Of a DNA stretch of 64,000 nucleotides, positions 59,799 through 64,000 are shown piece after piece. The notes beneath the pieces were generated by a model. That model did no database searches. It saw only the letters and a list, made by a program, of their open reading frames with translations, and had not been told where the DNA came from. The stretch spans positions 21,811,288 through 21,875,287 of the forward strand of contig CM030717.1 of the NCBI GenBank assembly GCA_017979445.1. Direction: 5' to 3'. Made by a program: the position numbers and the translations under genes. How positions within the stretch are numbered: the first letter of the stretch is position 1; the number at the start of each line of letters is the position of its first letter. The DNA is from Akebia trifoliata (lineage: Eukaryota; Streptophyta; Magnoliopsida; Ranunculales; Lardizabalaceae).

Positions 59799-61295
59799 TG
59801 TAGACACCCCATTTTTGCATCCGCCTGATTAATCAACTCGTCAACCCAATCGCAATGATTCTCAATGATGGATGTTATTTCCATTGCTATATTTTGTTAC
59901 CAGAAATATTTCAGAAATTCGGATGAGTATCTCGAACTGATAAAACTGTAGAAACCACGCTACGCTAGGAAAATACGATTCCAGAAACATAGAAATCATC
60001 ATTTTGCAGGCAAAAAAAAGTTTCACGATAAAAATCACTAAAAAATGACCAAATTATCAAAATACCCCCAACATCAAAATATCCTTAGAGCCTACATTAC
60101 GCTTAGGAAAACCCCTTCACAATTTTTATAATTAAAATTTTCAAAATTAATAAATAAAACATTAAATAATTAAAGTGAAACATTAATGAAATTAATTTAA
60201 AATTTTGAAATAAAAAAATCGATCAATCACGCTCTCAGGCAAAATTATTGAGGATTCGCAAGATATTTCTTTAAGGACCCCTCCATTTGGGGGTCCAAAG
60301 AATTAAAGATATAATAGAGGAAGGTTCTCCAAAAAATTAAAGTCAATCAAGCAAGACTAAAGTCAAGATATTAAATTCAATCAAATAAGACTAAAGTCAA
60401 AATTAAAGTCAATTAAGTAAGACTAAAGTCAAGATACTAAAGTCAATCAATTAAGACTAAAGTCAAAATCTTAAAGTCAATCAAATAAGATCAAAAGTCA
60501 AAATCCTAATAAAGTTCGAATTAAATAATAACTCTATTTAATAGAGTTCTAACTAAAATATAACTCTACCTAAAATAATTCTAATTAAAATACAACTCTA
60601 CCTAAAACAATTCTAACTAAAATACAATTCTAACTAAAAGAATTCTAATTAAACACTAATTCTATCTAAATCAACCCTTAAAAAAATCTATAAATAGGGG
60701 TCCTCACACCCTATTTTCGTATAAAATCATAAACCCTAAGAGAAGTAGGTCAAGAAGCCTCCCTAGCCTCCCATAAACCCTAGTTTTGGAGCCCTAACTC
60801 CTTACCTAACACCCATACTTCAATTTTAACTTGAAAAACACGTAGAAACCCTTCAAAAATACCCCAAAATCTATAACGAATTCGAAAAATCCAGATCCAA
60901 GAAAGAGATACCTTACCTCGGAGATCAGAAATCAGATCCGGAGATAGAACGAAGCAAGGAGTACGGTACAATTAGCAGTTTTTGTGGGATCTGAGGGAAT
61001 AAGATCTTTACGTATCAAAGGTAAAATTTATGTTATTTTTCTATCTAGGTTTTATTGTTAGCAATGTAATCTTATTTGGGATAAGTAGAGACCGGCATTG
61101 GCCGGGCGGGGTTGGTGCCTAACACCTTCCAACCCCGTAACGTGATCCCCAGACCCTTTTTTCTTTCGTAGATTAGTAATATTTACCTTTTTTTAGAGTC
61201 AGTTTGGTTCCTAGACCGTAATAACTAGGTGGCGACTCCCTAACCTCAAGGGTCAAAAGCAAATCCGTGCACCCCGCGGATCGAGGGCGCTTTCA
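59799..61295 (+). repeat. Element G 5' LTR
   Basis: 1497 bp, from TGTAGACACCCC to GCGCTTTCA, with about 250 bp missing inside compared with A, near 60116. TATA box at 60689-60696. Subtype of A, C and D. Confidence 0.93.
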
Positions 61296-61296
61296 G

Positions 61297-61314
61297 TGGT
61301 GACTCCACTGGGGA
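61297..61314 (+). other. Primer-binding site of element G
   Basis: TGGTGACTCCACTGGGGA, one base different from A and B. Confidence 0.8.
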
Positions 61315-61840
61315 CCTTGAGGATCAGACTTGAAAAGCCCTAAGTATGGGATGCATTGCTAGTAGAGACTTTTTTATTTTTTTGTTTTGTTTTGTTGTTT
61401 GTTTTTTTTATTTTATTTATTATTTTAGTTTACCTGTCTATTTTCATGGCTTATCCCTCTCGTGGCTCTATTAATGATCATTATGTTGAATATTGTGTTT
61501 AGCCCATTTTTTATGGTTCAATAAAGGACTATTCGGAATGGCCCTAGATGATGCGAAATTTCGAAGGACAATTTTATTAAGGATAATGGTTAATAGATCA
61601 CGGGGATCGTTAAATTTTTTTTCATTTTTTTGTTTTGTCTTTCTAAGTTATTATGCATTATTCAATTTTTTTAAACGCGAATGGATCCATTCATTAGCCG
61701 TGTTATTATTGATTTTTATTTTTTAGTAAAAAAAAAGATATTTTTTAGGTATGTGCAAGCAATTTTTTTTTATATTGATTTGGTTGGTTAATTTTTCAAA
61801 AAAAAAAAAAAAAAGAGTAGTTTTTTTTTATGGTTAGGCG

Positions 61841-62004
61841 TGCTGCCCTTTGAACAGCAAGGAAGAAAATAATAAAAAAATAAAGTTTTTGTAGGTTCTG
61901 TCAACAGCACAAGGTGCTGGAATGGTTGGGGTGCCCCGAGTAAATTTGTTTTTATTTTTTTTCACACCCATTAACAGCAACGATGTGCTGTTGTAAGTGG
62001 TGTG
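61841..62004 (+). other. Cluster of CAGCA/TGCTG hairpins in the leader of G
   Basis: Three hairpins: TGCTG/CAGCA (61841-61859), CAGCAC-AAG-GTGCTG (61905-61919) and AACAGCA/TGCTGTT (61973-61992). The last lies within an outer stem CACACC/GGTGTG (61963-62004). Element B has one related perfect hairpin at 32981-32998. Confidence 0.6.
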
Positions 62005-63339
62005 CGAAAAATAAAATCTATTTTTTGCTCTCCCCACATCGTCTTCTCAAGAGGTTTCACCATTGTTTCAACAGAGACCGATTTGGCCTCTTTATTGATC
62101 AGTTGGAAGTCAGTCCAAACTGACATGAAATTCCATCGAAATCTTTGTTTCCTCATGCTTTAAATCATCCTTTGCTTTTGAAATCAAATCTAACTTAAAC
62201 GATTTTGTAAAAAAATAAAAAATAAAAAATAAAACTGATTTCACTTCTTGTTGTCGAAGAAAATTTCGAATTTAACCAGATCAAATCGTTAAAAGTTTGA
62301 AGTTTGGAAAGTGAGATCGAATCCAAATCAGTTCGTAATAGTATCTGAAAGGTTTTTAACTTCGGAGATCAGCCCAATCGATGGTTCTCATCGCTTCGTT
62401 TGATCAAATTGCATGATCGTTTGAATTTGAAAATCGAGGATTGATATTCGTTTTGAGAAGTTCTGCGAATCTCTCTTCCCTAATCAACTTGCTATTTTTT
62501 TATTTTTTAATGATGATCATTGGTGCTCATAGAACGTTAGAATCCACACTTCACCGATCGGCTGGGTTTGAGTTTCAAAAGAGTTTGCCGATGTTTTGTT
62601 AAAAAAAAAAAAAAATTGTTGATTTTATCAATTAATTAATCGATTCATCTCAGTCAGATTCTATGATATTTGTTGTTTTGGATGAAATTAAAAGTGGAAT
62701 TTACGCTCGATCATTTTGAGATAATTAAATGGGTAAATAGGCTCGATTTTACTTTGTTTGTTTTATGAGTCAAGTTCGTGGATTAAGTGATTGTTTTTTT
62801 TTCTCTTTCCTCGTTTTTCATGATACAAGAACTAACAGCCTACACTCTGATTGAATAGAGAATGACTATGGATTCTTTGTGAGTGTTATCAACACACCAA
62901 TTGTGCTAATGTCATTTTGATTATGATAATTAGTCATTGATTTACATGGAAATTGGGGTGACACTAGCAAAAGATGATGTGCCAATAATGATCCATTTAT
63001 GGGTTAAATTTTTAGGATTTAAAAAAAAAAAAAAAAAAAGGGAAGAGGGTATTCGATTTTAAAATCTCCATCCTAATGAATATCCAGTCATCCTCAATTC
63101 AATATGCTTTGAAATTCTGAATTATTTTGGGCCATCCGAAATAACCCTTGATTGGAATACATAAGGAAATAATGTTGGATTAAATGCTTGCTTCTAACAT
63201 GGATATATGCTTGATATGCTTATCTTTATTCATATGATTCGAATGGTGTTGATCTTAATTAAATATTCATGTGATTGAGATGATGTTTATTTCGATTAAA
63301 TATTCATGTAACTCAATTTATAATAATTGGATTGATTGG

Positions 63340-64000
63340 GCCCATCGGCCCATGTTGTTTGGAAAAGGCACCGGGCACACCCCACCCCGCTTTGCACACA
63401 CCACATGCACATTTACTGTTTTGCACACTTACACGTCCTATATAGCCAACGTGGCACTAGTGCGTGGCCCGGTCTCTTCGGAGATGCGACGTTATTCATG
63501 AAAACCACAACTCCAGTCATGTACCTTAGGGTATATCAAACTGGGGCATCGATACCGTCTGCTCAGGTGATTCTGAGAAGTATATTGATGCACCCAGGCT
63601 GGAGCGACTTGAGCCTTTGACCTATTGTGAGCCACACAGTCACATGTCTCGATTGCCAACGTAGTACTAGTACGTGGTCGGTCTCCTCATAGGATGCCAA
63701 ACCATTTATGAAAGCTACAACTCTTGACTTGTACCCGTAGGTATAAAAGACAATCCAAGTATATCAATTGCACTTTTTGGTCAAAACCGGTGCCTAAGCT
63801 AGATCCTACCCCGCTGTACCTTACTGTATGAGGGGGATAGACTACGTCTATTCTAGACGAGAGGTATTTGAGTGGGCTCTTGCTCAGCATTGTGCGCCAC
63901 CTCTCAACTGGGGATCAAACTGACTGTTTTTTACTTCAGAAAAGTGAGTTGAGGTTTTAGATTATCACCTATACGGTATATCAAACTAAGTCACCACGTA
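63340..64000 (+). other. Conserved structured 5' UTR block, element G copy (cut by window end)
   Basis: Aligns with A 2360-3020. Stem-loop 1 at 63445-63468 (CACTAGTG 63455-63462), stem-loop 2 at 63655-63678 (TACTAGTA 63665-63672). The 9-bp stem of unit 1 has one G-T wobble here. Confidence 0.75.

Larger units (their letters stand above)
59799..64000 (+). mobile_element. Element G: 5' LTR and 5' UTR of a Tat-type element, running out of the window
   Basis: LTR 59799-61295, primer site 61297-61314, a long low-complexity leader, then the conserved structured block from 63340 to the window end. No coding sequence is reached. Whether it is autonomous cannot be told. Confidence 0.88.

Overview
The window is nuclear DNA of a seed plant, almost certainly a flowering plant with a repeat-rich genome. 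It has no recognisable host gene, rRNA gene or CRISPR array. Nearly everything identifiable is LTR retrotransposon sequence, nested and decayed, and AT-rich. I could not identify the species.

The dominant family is a Ty3/gypsy element of the Tat type (the Ogre/Retand group). Its marks are LTRs of about 1.75 kb, a primer-binding site beginning TGGCGACTCCACTGGGGA, a very long 5' UTR, a second archaeal-type RNase H before the integrase, and tandem arrays in the 3' UTR. Copies are named A to I here. A (1-9566, +) is cut by the window edge and lacks most of gag-pol. C (9567-14992, -) is a similar deleted copy, and A is inserted in its integrase. C is itself inserted in an older, different Tat-like element I (14993-about 17990, -). 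B (30799-47307, +) is full length, with TAGTG target-site duplications and all domains present, but it carries at least four nonsense codons and four frameshifts. D (47474-48998) is a truncated LTR. F (52356-54143) is a solo LTR with an ACTTG duplication. G (59799 to the window end, +) gives a 5' LTR and 5' UTR.

Two Ty1/copia elements are also present. H (20036-29118, -) has 2.17 kb LTRs and decayed gag, protease and integrase resembling the SIRE/Maximus group. E (50271-57053, +) has LTRs of only about 160-170 bp and a near-complete but mutated gag-pol, split by solo LTR F. The stretches 18000-20035, 29119-30793, 48999-50270 and 57054-59798 are mostly unassigned AT-rich sequence; the last holds a tRNA-like SINE candidate.

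The most interesting signals are in the untranslated regions of the Tat family. A block of about 0.9 kb between primer-binding site and gag is alignable in A, B, C and G. It contains two tandem stem-loops whose 11-base loops carry the self-complementary octamers CACTAGTG and TACTAGTA, the arrangement expected of a retroviral-type RNA dimerisation (kissing-loop) signal. Downstream of integrase, A and B carry three or four tandem bulged hairpins with compensating changes in both stem segments. The 34-bp array of B is made of hairpin monomers of two types that differ by a paired change. Copies A and C lost gag and most of pol but kept the 5' block (and, in A, the 3' structures), which fits these being cis-acting signals used in trans by a B-like autonomous partner. 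These structures were read by eye; no folding or database search was run.
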